From positions 1-64,000 of the forward strand of contig CAZXKO010000055.1 of NCBI GenBank assembly GCA_964641665.1: a stretch of DNA of 64,000 nucleotides, in the 5' to 3' direction. The DNA is from Gp1-AA133 sp964641665 (GTDB lineage: Bacteria; Acidobacteriota; Terriglobia; Terriglobales; Acidobacteriaceae). The translations under genes and the position numbers were made by a program. Positions 35,544-44,278 of this stretch are shown piece after piece. Within the stretch, counting starts at the first letter, position 1. Every line of letters begins with the position of its first letter. The notes under the pieces were generated by a model. That model was not told the origin of the DNA. It saw nothing but the letters and a program-made list of their open reading frames with translations, and ran no database searches.

Positions 35544-36284
35544 CTACTTCTTCTCTGCGGTCTGCTTGGCGAAGACGCTACGCGGATTCAAAACCAGCGC
35601 GTCTTTGAACGCCTGCTCGGCGCCGGCCGCGTCGCCCTTTTTCCGCAAGGCGATGCCGAGCCATACGAATGTTTCGTCGGACTTCAGATCGAGCTGGATC
35701 GATTTGCGGAAGTTCTCGATTGCCTTGGCCACGTCGCCACCAAACATTTTGGGCGCGTTCAGGTACTGCCGGCCTAGGCTGGCGAAGACGCGGGCATTGT
35801 TAGCGTCGAGTTCCTGTGCACGATTGTTTTCCGCCTTAATCTTCGGCCCGAATTTGGGCCCGGCGAACATGCCGACGCCAAAGCTGATCTTGCGTCCGTA
35901 GACATCAGCCAAGAGGCTGTGTGCATTGGCCGATTTCTCGTTCAGCTTGAGCGATTGCTGCACGCTCGCGATAGCCTCATCGAGCGCGCTTTCGGCTTTC
36001 TTCTTATCGCCGTGCGCCGCGTAGGCCTCACAGCGGTAGGCGTTCACCCGCGCCAGATCGTAGAAGTAGTCAGCGTTGCCGGGATGTTGCTGGGTGAGTT
36101 TTGTGAAACGGTCGCGCGCGTTCGCCAGGGCGTTGTCTTCGAGAGTCGTCCGCCCTTCTTCGAGAAGCTGCAGTCCCTGTTCGCCTGCCGGATCGCCGGA
36201 TTGGGCCAGACAGAACGCCGTGAGAAGCAACGTCAAGACAATGTGAGGAACACCGCGACGGGCTACTCGGGGGAGTCGGGTCAT
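35544..36284 (-). CDS. exported TPR-repeat protein
   Basis: This is a 246 aa protein with a signal peptide (about 1-28). Tetratricopeptide-type helical repeats fill the rest: DARDRFTKLTQQHPGNADYFYDLA, then a repeat near 80-110 and AIENFRKSIQLDLKSDETFVWLGIA near 190-215. TPR proteins scaffold protein-protein contacts; the partner is unknown. It probably acts in the periplasm. No operon partner is evident, although the ankyrin gene upstream is in the same direction. Confidence 0.8.
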   Translation of the reverse strand: MTRLPRVARRGVPHIVLTLLLTAFCLAQSGDPAGEQGLQLLEEGRTTLEDNALANARDRFTKLTQQHPGNADYFYDLARVNAYRCEAYAAHGDKKKAESALDEAIASVQQSLKLNEKSANAHSLLADVYGRKISFGVGMFAGPKFGPKIKAENNRAQELDANNARVFASLGRQYLNAPKMFGGDVAKAIENFRKSIQLDLKSDETFVWLGIALRKKGDAAGAEQAFKDALVLNPRSVFAKQTAEKK

Positions 36285-36342
36285 GGCAGATTGATTCTAT
36301 CCGCGCTGCTGGGGATGTTTGGCGGTTCGCTGTCGGAATCCT

Positions 36343-36999
36343 CTAAGCCGCCCGCAACCGTTCCGCCAGATCGGCGTGGCCCTTTTCCTCAGCCAAATCG
36401 TCGGCGGTCCGGCCGTCGTCATTCTTCGCGGTTGGATTCGCGCCGTACTTCAAGAGCAGCTCGACCATTGCCTGGTCGCCATGCTGAGCGGCCGCGTGCA
36501 GGGCTGTCCATCCCGCCTGCTGTTTTGCGTTCACGGGGGCGCCGTGCTCGAGCAGCGCGCGCACGATGGCCAGATTGCGTCCAGCGGCGGCGGAGTGCAG
36601 CGGCATGACCTTCATGGGATTGTCCGCTACCGCTCCGGCATCGGCATGATGTTCCAGCAGCACGCGGGCAACGCTTTCCTGTCCGAAGAACGCTGCGAAG
36701 TGCAGGGCGGTGAAGCCATCGCCCGAGCGCGCAAAGGCCAGGCGCGCATCGCGCTCCACCATCTCGGCCACCAGGTCGCTGCGGCCCTGGCTGGCCGCTT
36801 CAAAAATGTCGTATTCCACTCCAGCCCCGCGCAGCGCGTCGACCATGTCTTTGCGCTGGCGGTAGAGCGCGTGCATCATGGCCGAAACGCCGCTGGCGTC
36901 GCGGGCTCCGGCCAGCGACCGGTCCCCGGCCAGCAGGGTCTTCAACTGCTCGGCATCTCCCGCCTGGATCGCCGCAATCACCGCCTGATTTCCGTCCAC
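36343..36999 (-). CDS. ankyrin-repeat protein
   Basis: This is a 218 aa protein with about five ankyrin repeats and no signal peptide. Typical helix-turn phrases include DGFTALHFAAFFGQESVARVLL, MPLHSAAAGRNLAIVRALLEHG and GWTALHAAAQHGDQAMVELLL. It is a cytoplasmic protein-interaction module with an unknown partner. It lies 58 bases upstream of the TPR gene in the same direction, so the two may be cotranscribed. Confidence 0.87.
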   Translation of the reverse strand: MDGNQAVIAAIQAGDAEQLKTLLAGDRSLAGARDASGVSAMMHALYRQRKDMVDALRGAGVEYDIFEAASQGRSDLVAEMVERDARLAFARSGDGFTALHFAAFFGQESVARVLLEHHADAGAVADNPMKVMPLHSAAAGRNLAIVRALLEHGAPVNAKQQAGWTALHAAAQHGDQAMVELLLKYGANPTAKNDDGRTADDLAEEKGHADLAERLRAA

Positions 37000-37335
37000 G
37001 TTTCACCTCCGGCCTGCGCGTTTTCAGGACACATCATAGCCTGTCTGGCGCACGATGGGGCGGCAACCTCGGTGTTACAGGCGTTACCCGCAGACGTGAT
37101 CTGCGTCACACCGCGAGCGGACGTGCGGGACTAGCCTGTTGGGTGGGCTTTCCCCCCGCAGGCGGGAAGGCGCCCGGAGCGCGTAGTGGGTAAAGCGATT
37201 GGGAATCGGGCTACCCAGCCTCCCATACGGGTTCAACTCCCGACGCTCCGGCCAGTTTGGAGAAGGGTGCCGGCGGATCGGGGCGAGTTCCCTGAAGGTC
37301 GATCTCGCTACCGCGCCCGCACAAGGAGGATTCCC
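37000..37335. other. intergenic region containing the tRNA-like element
   Basis: No protein gene is seen here. The only structured element is the tRNA-like sequence at 37174-37254. The minus-strand open frame across it is the typical spurious translation of a tRNA T-arm (phrase RRELNP). Confidence 0.5.
37174..37254 (+). ncRNA. tRNA-like element or degenerate tRNA with encoded CCA
   Basis: An 8 bp stem (CCGGAGCG at 37174-37181 with CGCTCCGG at 37244-37251) is followed by CCA. A T-arm-like hairpin with the loop TTCAACT sits at 37227-37243, directly before the 3' strand, as in a tRNA. The middle does not form a normal D arm. TGGGA/TCCCA plus GGCT/AGCC make one longer hairpin at 37200-37225. An alternative anticodon loop TTGGGAA (GGG, proline) has only three stem pairs. 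I cannot call a working tRNA; it may be a relic or a tRNA mimic. Confidence 0.4.
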
Positions 37336-37803
37336 GTGTTGAAACCATTCATCGTGCTTTCGGTACCGCTGCTTCTGGCGCTCTGGCTGTCGGCGCAACA
37401 GACCCCGCCGCCTCCTCCCGAGAAAACCTCGCTGTATGCGATTCCCCTCGCCGACTCGCAGAAAGACAATCCGGTGAAGCCGAGCCCTGAGTCCCTGGCT
37501 CGTGGCAAGAGGCAGTACGGCTACGACTGCGTGATGTGCCATGGCAAAACGGGCGACGGCAAAGGCGATGTTGCCATCGACATGAAACTGAAGATGCACG
37601 ACGAGAGCGATCCGGCGACGCTGAAGGATGTTTCCGATGGCGCGCTTTTTTACATCATCAAGAAGGGCAAAGATCAGATGCCGCCGGAAGCGGGCCGCGT
37701 GAAAGACGAGGAACTCTGGGACCTTGTGAATTACGTCCGGACGTTCGCGAAGAAGGGAGCGGCGGCGGAGAGCAAACCGGCGGAGGATAAGGCGCCGAAC
37801 TAG
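37336..37803 (+). CDS. exported c-type cytochrome
   Basis: This is a single-haem cytochrome c of 155 aa. A signal peptide covers about 1-20. The haem-binding CVMCH lies near residue 62. An axial-ligand Met is likely in GKDQMPPEAGR. The C-terminal tail is rich in Ala, Lys and Glu. It would carry electrons in the periplasm. I chose the GTG at 37336 because AAGGAGGA lies 5 bases upstream and the signal peptide starts there. No oxidase gene is adjacent. Confidence 0.9.
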   Translation: MLKPFIVLSVPLLLALWLSAQQTPPPPPEKTSLYAIPLADSQKDNPVKPSPESLARGKRQYGYDCVMCHGKTGDGKGDVAIDMKLKMHDESDPATLKDVSDGALFYIIKKGKDQMPPEAGRVKDEELWDLVNYVRTFAKKGAAAESKPAEDKAPN

Positions 37804-37989
37804 GGGAAGCTGCCATCTCATCAGTGGGCGTTCGGGAGTAGTTGGTGAAAACGCGTTCGCCCTCGGCGTGACACGAGCTTGTTGGCGTTTCTCGAACAGA
37901 CCCTGGCATTGAGCCGTGCCTGCTAGGTGGCGGAAATATCGCCATTGCACCGGTAACACTTAGATCCGCGATTCTGGTAGTCCGTCTCC

Positions 37990-38955
37990 CTACCTTCCTC
38001 CAACTCGCGCCAGATAGAACTGGAAGAACTTCTCCGGGTCGGAGTCGAGGCACACCTCCGCATTCGGCGCGCCCGTCTCCGCGCGCGTGAAGCCTTTCTC
38101 GTCCACGCGAATGTGCATCGACTGCACCGGGCAGAGTTCCGGCTTCAGCACGTAGGCGACCGTCATTGGATCGAACAGGGTCGGAGTCTGCTGTCCCCAC
38201 TGGTGGTAAAGCAGCGTGAGAGCATCGGTGACGACCGTGCCTTGGCTGAACAGGAAGGCGCGCTTCACTTCGTCGAGCTTCAATTGAGTGGAGTCGAGGG
38301 GCATCATCGCAATGGGCACGCCGGAGGCGAGCAACTTCTGCGCGGAAGAAATGCCGTTGACGATGTTCCACTCGGCGTCGGGCGGGCGGGGAGACGAGTA
38401 GATGTCGCCGTAGCCCCGTTTTACGCTGCCGCCCATCAGCACCACGCGCTTGAGCTTGCGAAAGGTGGCAGCGTCTTTGTCGATGGCGCCGCCGATGTTC
38501 ATCAGCGGGCCGATCGCGATCAAGGTGATCTCTCCCGGGTGGCGGCGGATCTGGTCCAGCAGAAAATCGACGGCGGCGGGATGCGAGGCTTTGGCGAAGT
38601 GTCCGCCTTCGCCGTAACGGCGCTGGCTCATCGGACCCTTGCTCGGGGTGGGGACGCCCGCGGCCACCGGAATGTCAGCACAGCCCGCCTCGCCCAGGAA
38701 GCGGTCGGCGATCTTGGCGCGGGCTTCGGTGTCGCCGAAGCCGGTGGTCACACCCAGGATTTCGAGCTCCGCGCTGCGCACAGCCAGCGCTAACGCGAAC
38801 GCGTCGTCGATGTCGTCGCCGATGTCAGTGTCGATGATGACTTTCTCGGCTTGCACGAATTTCGGTTGCGCCTGGGCCGCACAGATCGCCGAGTAAAGGA
38901 GAAGGGCGCAGCTGATGCAGCTCAGACTCACTGCCTGTTTCAAAAGGTTGGCCAT
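37990..38955 (-). CDS. nucleoside hydrolase, exported
   Basis: This is an inosine-uridine-preferring nucleoside hydrolase family member of 321 aa. It begins with a signal peptide (about 1-26). The calcium-binding motif DTDIGDDIDDA is complete near residue 42. ITLIAIGPLMNIG, RVVLMGGS and AEWNIV are the other family blocks. It would release bases from nucleosides outside the cytoplasm. The ATG at 38955 was preferred; an ATG at 38976 is possible. It is divergent from a second nucleoside hydrolase gene with 47 bases between the starts, so the two may share control. Confidence 0.9.
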   Translation of the reverse strand: MANLLKQAVSLSCISCALLLYSAICAAQAQPKFVQAEKVIIDTDIGDDIDDAFALALAVRSAELEILGVTTGFGDTEARAKIADRFLGEAGCADIPVAAGVPTPSKGPMSQRRYGEGGHFAKASHPAAVDFLLDQIRRHPGEITLIAIGPLMNIGGAIDKDAATFRKLKRVVLMGGSVKRGYGDIYSSPRPPDAEWNIVNGISSAQKLLASGVPIAMMPLDSTQLKLDEVKRAFLFSQGTVVTDALTLLYHQWGQQTPTLFDPMTVAYVLKPELCPVQSMHIRVDEKGFTRAETGAPNAEVCLDSDPEKFFQFYLARVGGR

Positions 38956-39002
38956 TTTTTGGAAGCTCTCGCTCAAGAGGCTTGGGGTATTATCCTACGC
39001 CT

Positions 39003-39968
39003 GTGCCGCGTGCCTTCCTGATCGATACCGACACGGCCTCCGATGATGCGGTGGCTATCATTATGGCCCTGCGCGCTCCCGACGTGCGCGTCGTGGCAAT
39101 CACGACCGTAGCCGGCAACGTCGGCGTGGACCAATCGACTCGTAACGCGCTGTACACCGTGGAACTGTGCGGCGCGGATGTCCCTGTGTACGCTGGCGCG
39201 GAGAAACCGCTGCTGCGCACCTATCAGAACGCCACCTGGTTTCATGGCCGCGACGGCTTGGGGGACCACGACTATCCCCCGCCCCGCCAGTCTCCGGGCG
39301 AACCGCACGCCGTCGACGCGATTATCGGAGCCATTGAAGCCAATCCCGGCCTGGTCATCGTCACGTTGGCTCCGCTCACCAACCTGGCGCTGGCGCTAGG
39401 GCGAAAGCCATCCATCGCCGCGCAGGTGGGACGGTGCGTGATCATGGGCGGAGCGCCCTGCTGCGAGGGCAATGTCACGCCCGCGGCTGAGTACAACATC
39501 TGGGTCGATCCGGAGGCGGCCTGCATGGTGCTGCGCAGCGGCCTGCCGGTGGAACTGGTAGGCTGGCATTTGTGCCGCGGGGAGGCCGTGATTCAGGAAG
39601 GTGACATCGCCCACATCCAGGGTTTCAAGAACCCGATCGCCCATTTCGCCATCGAGTGCAACAGCCACGCGCAGAAGGCCTACAAGCTACAGACTGGAGA
39701 GGACGGCATCTGCCTGCCTGATCCAGTAGCCATGTGCATCGCCCTCGACCCGACGGTCGGCACACACTGGAGTTCACACTACGTCGACGTGGAAACCCAG
39801 GGTGAGTTAACGCGGGGGATGACGGTCGTCGATCGCCTGAACGTAGCCGCCGATGAGCGCAACCGTTCGGTGTGGGCGCCGGCGTTGCGCGGGGAACGGA
39901 TGTGCAAAGTGTGCTGGACTCTCGACACGAATCGCTGGAAGCATGCTCTGTTCCGGGCGTTGCAGTAG
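39003..39968 (+). CDS. nucleoside hydrolase, cytoplasmic
   Basis: This is a second member of the same family, also 321 aa but without a signal peptide. The start is GTG 39003, and FLIDTDTASDDAVAI gives the calcium site within the first 20 residues. IVTLAPLTNLALAL, CVIMGGA and AAEYNIWVDPEAA match the family core. It probably salvages ribonucleosides in the cytoplasm. With the divergent exported enzyme it forms a periplasm-plus-cytoplasm pair. Confidence 0.9.
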   Translation: MPRAFLIDTDTASDDAVAIIMALRAPDVRVVAITTVAGNVGVDQSTRNALYTVELCGADVPVYAGAEKPLLRTYQNATWFHGRDGLGDHDYPPPRQSPGEPHAVDAIIGAIEANPGLVIVTLAPLTNLALALGRKPSIAAQVGRCVIMGGAPCCEGNVTPAAEYNIWVDPEAACMVLRSGLPVELVGWHLCRGEAVIQEGDIAHIQGFKNPIAHFAIECNSHAQKAYKLQTGEDGICLPDPVAMCIALDPTVGTHWSSHYVDVETQGELTRGMTVVDRLNVAADERNRSVWAPALRGERMCKVCWTLDTNRWKHALFRALQ

Positions 39969-40265
39969 TGCTGCTCACCGTCTCTGCCGAAACCCGAAGC
40001 GCCCAATCGACCCGGGCCGATAACCAGCGAGGAGCGCTCAGAAAACTGAGGGTAGATTTCCTCATTTCGCTAAGTATTTCTTCCAATCGTTACGGATTCC
40101 GACCACGGGGCACTCGCGATGTCCAAGCCGACGTTGTAAGTTTTGTTTCCTCAGCCGCGGCGATGAATCAAAAGCGGAAAGCAGGGGTTTTCCCCAAGCC
40201 TTCCGGGGCCGTGATGCCGACGGGCATCTCCTCCAACTGGGACGAAAGCCTAGCGGAGCGCTCTC

Positions 40266-42956
40266 ATGACGCAGGAAGCAATCCGGTTATCGGAATCCGG
40301 TACGCGTAAGAAGCACTGGAAGCGCTGGGGCCCATATCTCAGCGAGCGGGCCTGGGGCACGGTGCGCGAAGACTACAGTCCACACGGGACTGCCTGGGAA
40401 TATCTTCCTCATGACCACGCCCGCTCCCGAGCATACCGCTGGAACGAGGACGGCCTGGCCGGAATCAGTGACCGCAAACAGACCATCTGTTTCGCGCTCT
40501 CTCTGTGGAATGAGCGCGACCCCATCCTTAAGGAACGGGCTTTTGGGCTAAGTGGGAACGAAGGCAATCATGGCGAGGACGTGAAAGAGTACTACTTCTA
40601 CCTCGACTCGACACCCACGCATTCCTACATGAAGTACCTCTACAAGTATCCGCAGACGGAGTTTCCTTACAGCCAGTTGGTGGAAGAGAACCGGCGGCGC
40701 GGCAAAGACCAGCCGGAGTTCGAACTGCTCGACACCGGCGTGTTTCATGGCGACCGCTACTTCGATGTTTTTGTGGAATATGCCAAGGTCGATACTGAAG
40801 ACATTTTGATCAAGATCACGGTCGTGAACCGCGGGCCGGAAGCGGCCAACCTTCGCTTGCTACCGACGGTGTGGTTCCGTAACACATGGTCGTGGGGAAA
40901 CTCACATCGCCGGCCCGAGCTTCATCAAACGAGGTCCGCGCCTAATCCGGTGATAGAACTAAACCACGACCACTCCGGCAACCGGTGGCTGCATTGCGAA
41001 GGCTCGCCGGAGTTGCTCTTCACCGAGAACGAAACCAATACCAAACGCCTTTTCGGAGTCGAGAACCGCTGGCTCCACGTGAAGGACGGCATCAACGACT
41101 ACATTGTTCATGGCACAACGGAAGCGGTCAATCCAGAACGTGCCGGCACAAAGGCTGCAGCCCACTACAAGCTCACGGTGGGTGCGAGGGAGACGACTGT
41201 AGTTCGGCTGCGCCTGGCCAATTCCGCCTTCCATGACAGGAACGCGTTCGTTGATTTCGATCAGATCTTTGCCTTGCACCGGCGCGAAGCCGACGAGTTC
41301 TATGCGAACGTCATTCCACAGGACCTCTCGGCAGACGCGCGTAACGTGATGCGTCAGGGCTTTGCCGGCATGCTGTGGTCGAAACAGTATTACCACTACG
41401 TGGTCAGAGACTGGCTGCGGGGAGATCCGGGCAATCCGCCTCCGCCGGTCGAGCGTCGAAAGGGGCGTAACCACGAGTGGACCCACCTATACAACGCGGA
41501 CGTGATCTCTATGCCCGACAAGTGGGAGTACCCGTGGTACGCGGCCTGGGATCTCGCGTTTCACTGCATTCCCCTGGCGTTGGTCGATTCCGACTTCGCT
41601 AAAGAGCAGCTCACGCTGATGTTGCGCGAGTGGTACATGCATCCCAACGGGCAGATCCCCGCCTACGAATGGGCGTTTGGCGACGTCAACCCTCCGGTGC
41701 ACGCATGGGCGGCGTGGCGTGTCTACAAGATCGACAAGAAGCGCAAGGGCAAAGGGGACCGAGGATTCCTGCAGCGGGTCTTCCACAAGCTGATGTTGAA
41801 TTTCACCTGGTGGGTCAACCGCAAGGATGCCGATGGCATGAACATTTTCCAGGGCGGCTTTCTCGGCCTGGACAACATCGGCGTGTTCGATCGCAGCGCA
41901 CCGCTACCGACCGGCGGATACATCGAGCAATCCGACGGCACCAGTTGGATGGCCATGTACACGCTGAATCTGCTGGCCATCGCCCTGGAACTGGCAAGGG
42001 AAGAACCTTGCTACGAAGATGTAGCCAGCAAGTTTTGGGAACATTTCATCTACATCGCTCACGCCATGAGCCATCGCGGCCATGACCACATGGGACTGTG
42101 GGATGAGGATGACGGCTTCTTCTACGACGTGCTGAAGCTTCCCGATGGCGCGCAGTTCCCCATCAAGATTCGCTCCATGGTGGGATTGATCCCCCTGTTC
42201 GCGGTCGAGACTCTGGAGCCCGCGATTCTCAACCGCCTGCCCGATTTCAAGCGGCGTCTGGAATGGTTCATCGAAAACCGGCCCGATCTCACCGAGAACC
42301 TGGCCTGCATGCATACCAGCGGCATGGGCGAGCGGAGACTACTGTCTATTGCCAACCAGGACCAGCTGCGCAGCATTCTGAAGTTCATGCTGGACGAGCG
42401 CGAGTTTCTGTCGCCCTACGGCATTCGGGCTCTGTCGCAATTCCACCGTGACAGCCCATACCGACTCAGCGTTAATGGCATGGAGCACCGCGTAGACTAC
42501 GAGCCAGGAGAGTCAACGACCGGATTGTTCGGCGGCAACTCCAATTGGCGCGGTCCCATCTGGTTCCCCGTCAACTACCTGTTGATTGAATCGTTGCAGA
42601 AGTTCCATCACTACCTGGGCGAGGATTTTAAGGTAGAGTGCCCCACCGGTTCGGGGAGGATGCTCACTCTGTGGCAGGTAGCAGGAGAACTATCGCGCCG
42701 CATGACCAGGATATTCCTCCAAGACGACACTGGTCGGCGGCCGGTGTTCGGGGGTGCGGAGAAGTTTCAGACCGACCCCTACTGGCGCGATCTGGTCCTG
42801 TTCTACGAATACTTTCACGGGGACTCCGGGGCGGGCGTGGGCGCCAGCCATCAGACCGGATGGACCGGTGTGGTCACCAAGTTGATCCAGCAGAGCGGGG
42901 AGTTTTCTGAACGCAAGCGAAGCGGATCCGCCGCAGTGGGTTCAGCCGCGGACTGA
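40266..42956 (+). CDS. GH63-type glucosidase
   Basis: This is a large glycoside hydrolase of 896 aa with an (alpha/alpha)6 barrel of the GH63/MGH1 clan. The N-terminal part (about 15-330) is beta-rich (WGPYLSERAWGTVREDYSPHG). The barrel (about 370-880) has EWTHLYNADVISMPDKWEYPWYAAWDLAFH, an Asp-rich acceptor site typical of GH63. GQIPAYEWAFGDVNPPVHAWAAW and FGGNSNWRGPIWFPVNYLLIE are further hallmarks. The protein has no signal peptide. Related bacterial enzymes hydrolyse alpha-glucosides; the natural substrate is not clear. The gene stands alone. Confidence 0.87.
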   Translation: MTQEAIRLSESGTRKKHWKRWGPYLSERAWGTVREDYSPHGTAWEYLPHDHARSRAYRWNEDGLAGISDRKQTICFALSLWNERDPILKERAFGLSGNEGNHGEDVKEYYFYLDSTPTHSYMKYLYKYPQTEFPYSQLVEENRRRGKDQPEFELLDTGVFHGDRYFDVFVEYAKVDTEDILIKITVVNRGPEAANLRLLPTVWFRNTWSWGNSHRRPELHQTRSAPNPVIELNHDHSGNRWLHCEGSPELLFTENETNTKRLFGVENRWLHVKDGINDYIVHGTTEAVNPERAGTKAAAHYKLTVGARETTVVRLRLANSAFHDRNAFVDFDQIFALHRREADEFYANVIPQDLSADARNVMRQGFAGMLWSKQYYHYVVRDWLRGDPGNPPPPVERRKGRNHEWTHLYNADVISMPDKWEYPWYAAWDLAFHCIPLALVDSDFAKEQLTLMLREWYMHPNGQIPAYEWAFGDVNPPVHAWAAWRVYKIDKKRKGKGDRGFLQRVFHKLMLNFTWWVNRKDADGMNIFQGGFLGLDNIGVFDRSAPLPTGGYIEQSDGTSWMAMYTLNLLAIALELAREEPCYEDVASKFWEHFIYIAHAMSHRGHDHMGLWDEDDGFFYDVLKLPDGAQFPIKIRSMVGLIPLFAVETLEPAILNRLPDFKRRLEWFIENRPDLTENLACMHTSGMGERRLLSIANQDQLRSILKFMLDEREFLSPYGIRALSQFHRDSPYRLSVNGMEHRVDYEPGESTTGLFGGNSNWRGPIWFPVNYLLIESLQKFHHYLGEDFKVECPTGSGRMLTLWQVAGELSRRMTRIFLQDDTGRRPVFGGAEKFQTDPYWRDLVLFYEYFHGDSGAGVGASHQTGWTGVVTKLIQQSGEFSERKRSGSAAVGSAAD

Positions 42957-42964
42957 TACGAGTC

Positions 42965-43654
42965 TCAACCCTCGCTGCCGTAGACAGGGATAACCGCTCC
43001 GTTGACGTCCTTCCCCGCGTCCCCTGCGAGCCAGGTGATCAAACTGGCGATCGTCGATGGCCGGACCCACTTGGAAAAATCTGCATTGGCCATCGCTGCT
43101 CGGTTGGCCGGTGTATCCATTGTTCCCGGCAAGATGACGTTGGCAGTCAGTCCCGCATCCTTGTTCTCGAGCGCGACCGTCCGGACCAGCGAAACCATGG
43201 CGGCCTTCGAGGCACTGTAAGCGCCTACCCCCGGGCCGGGATCAAGGGCGGCGCGGCTTCCGATTGCAATGATGCGGCCGCTGCCTGTCTGCCGCAGAAC
43301 CGGCACTGCCGCGCGCAACATGTGAAACAAGGAATTCAGATTGATGTCGAACATGCGCTGGAAAGTGGCGTCGTCGGTCTCGGCGACCGACTGGCCACCC
43401 GCGAAGCCGCCCACCGTGTGCGCCAGTACGTCCAATTTTCCGAACCGCGCGACGATCTGATCCAACAGTTTCTTGGCGTCCTCGAGAGTTGTAAGCTCGG
43501 CGGGCACCGCGGTGAAACGCGGACTACTGAAGGCCGACTGCTGTATCTTTCGAGAGGTGCCCACGACGGTTGCCCCGGCGTCGAGTAACGCCTGTGTAAC
43601 ATGGCTTCCCAGACCACCGTCGGCTCCGGTCACCAGGACGAGCTTATCTTTCAT
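42965..43654 (-). CDS. SDR family oxidoreductase
   Basis: This is a short-chain dehydrogenase of 229 aa. The Rossmann motif TGADGGLG is at about 8-15. The usual NNAG is replaced by AHTVGG. The catalytic Ser is in IIAIGSRAAL, and YSASKAAMVSL gives the Tyr-x3-Lys pair. The start is taken at 43654 (MKDKLVLVTG); in-frame ATGs at 43666 and 43720 exist. It converges with the GH63 gene, with 8 bases between the stops. The substrate is unknown. Confidence 0.87.
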   Translation of the reverse strand: MKDKLVLVTGADGGLGSHVTQALLDAGATVVGTSRKIQQSAFSSPRFTAVPAELTTLEDAKKLLDQIVARFGKLDVLAHTVGGFAGGQSVAETDDATFQRMFDINLNSLFHMLRAAVPVLRQTGSGRIIAIGSRAALDPGPGVGAYSASKAAMVSLVRTVALENKDAGLTANVILPGTMDTPANRAAMANADFSKWVRPSTIASLITWLAGDAGKDVNGAVIPVYGSEG

Positions 43655-44278
43655 CGGTGATTCCATTTCGAGAACTGGTTGCCCAACTCCCAGGACGCCA
43701 ATCTTATCAGTCGTTTGCATCCGTGTCGCGGCCTCCAGCGAGAGGGTTCTGGTAGAACACCGCGCACAGAGACGTGGCTACGGCGTGCGACTGAGTGGGT
43801 CGTTTTCTGAGACTTTGCCAGCCTAAGGTCTTCACTAACATCCTCTTGCAAGTTCAGGGAGAATGCCCACCAATCTAGCCTCCCACGTCGCTGGCATCAT
43901 TCCCTGTGCACGGAAAAAATTGTAATCAGCAGCCCGCTGAACGGCTTGGCCGCGAAGTGGGCGGCGCAGAATGCTCATCTGCTTCCCGTGGATACGGGCA
44001 TAATTGCGCCCCCTTCGGAACGCGAGAATCAGTCGCAGGATATCCCGGCCGCCCCTGCGCAGCCCGCGATTCCACCCCCGCCCCCACCCGCCGATACTGT
44101 GGAGATGGGTGCGGACCCATGGTCGGAAAAAATTGTCATCGAATAGGCGGGTTTCTTGGTCAGACCGCTGAGAGAGCCGGAACTCGCTCTACTCCCGATA
44201 CGGCGAACCGTGTCTCTCCCTGAAGTTGTCGTCAGCTCCTGTTCGCCCTGCGTTCCCGCCCCGTGGCAACGCGGGTAG
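43655..44278. other. intergenic region between SDR and E2 genes
   Basis: About 620 bases with no gene I can support. A plus-strand frame ending at 44146 encodes a Pro-rich peptide, with GAAAAAATTGT repeated near 43912 and 44127, but it has no good start codon or RBS. Confidence 0.4.

Noticed and set aside
34778..35608. 276-codon plus-strand frame
   Set aside because: It is the translation of two inverted REP-like units, the spacer, and the antisense of the transposase relic, so it is not a gene.
37175..37254. Plain call of a functional tRNA-Pro (GGG)
   Set aside because: The D arm cannot be drawn and only three anticodon-stem pairs form around TTGGGAA. It is listed as tRNA-like only.
37084..37959. 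291-codon minus-strand frame with the phrase RRELNP
   Set aside because: The phrase is the usual false translation of a tRNA T arm; the rest is antisense to the cytochrome c gene.
43946..44146. 66-codon Pro-rich frame
   Set aside because: It has no RBS, starts with TTG, and no homologue is recalled. It could be real, but the evidence is too weak to list.
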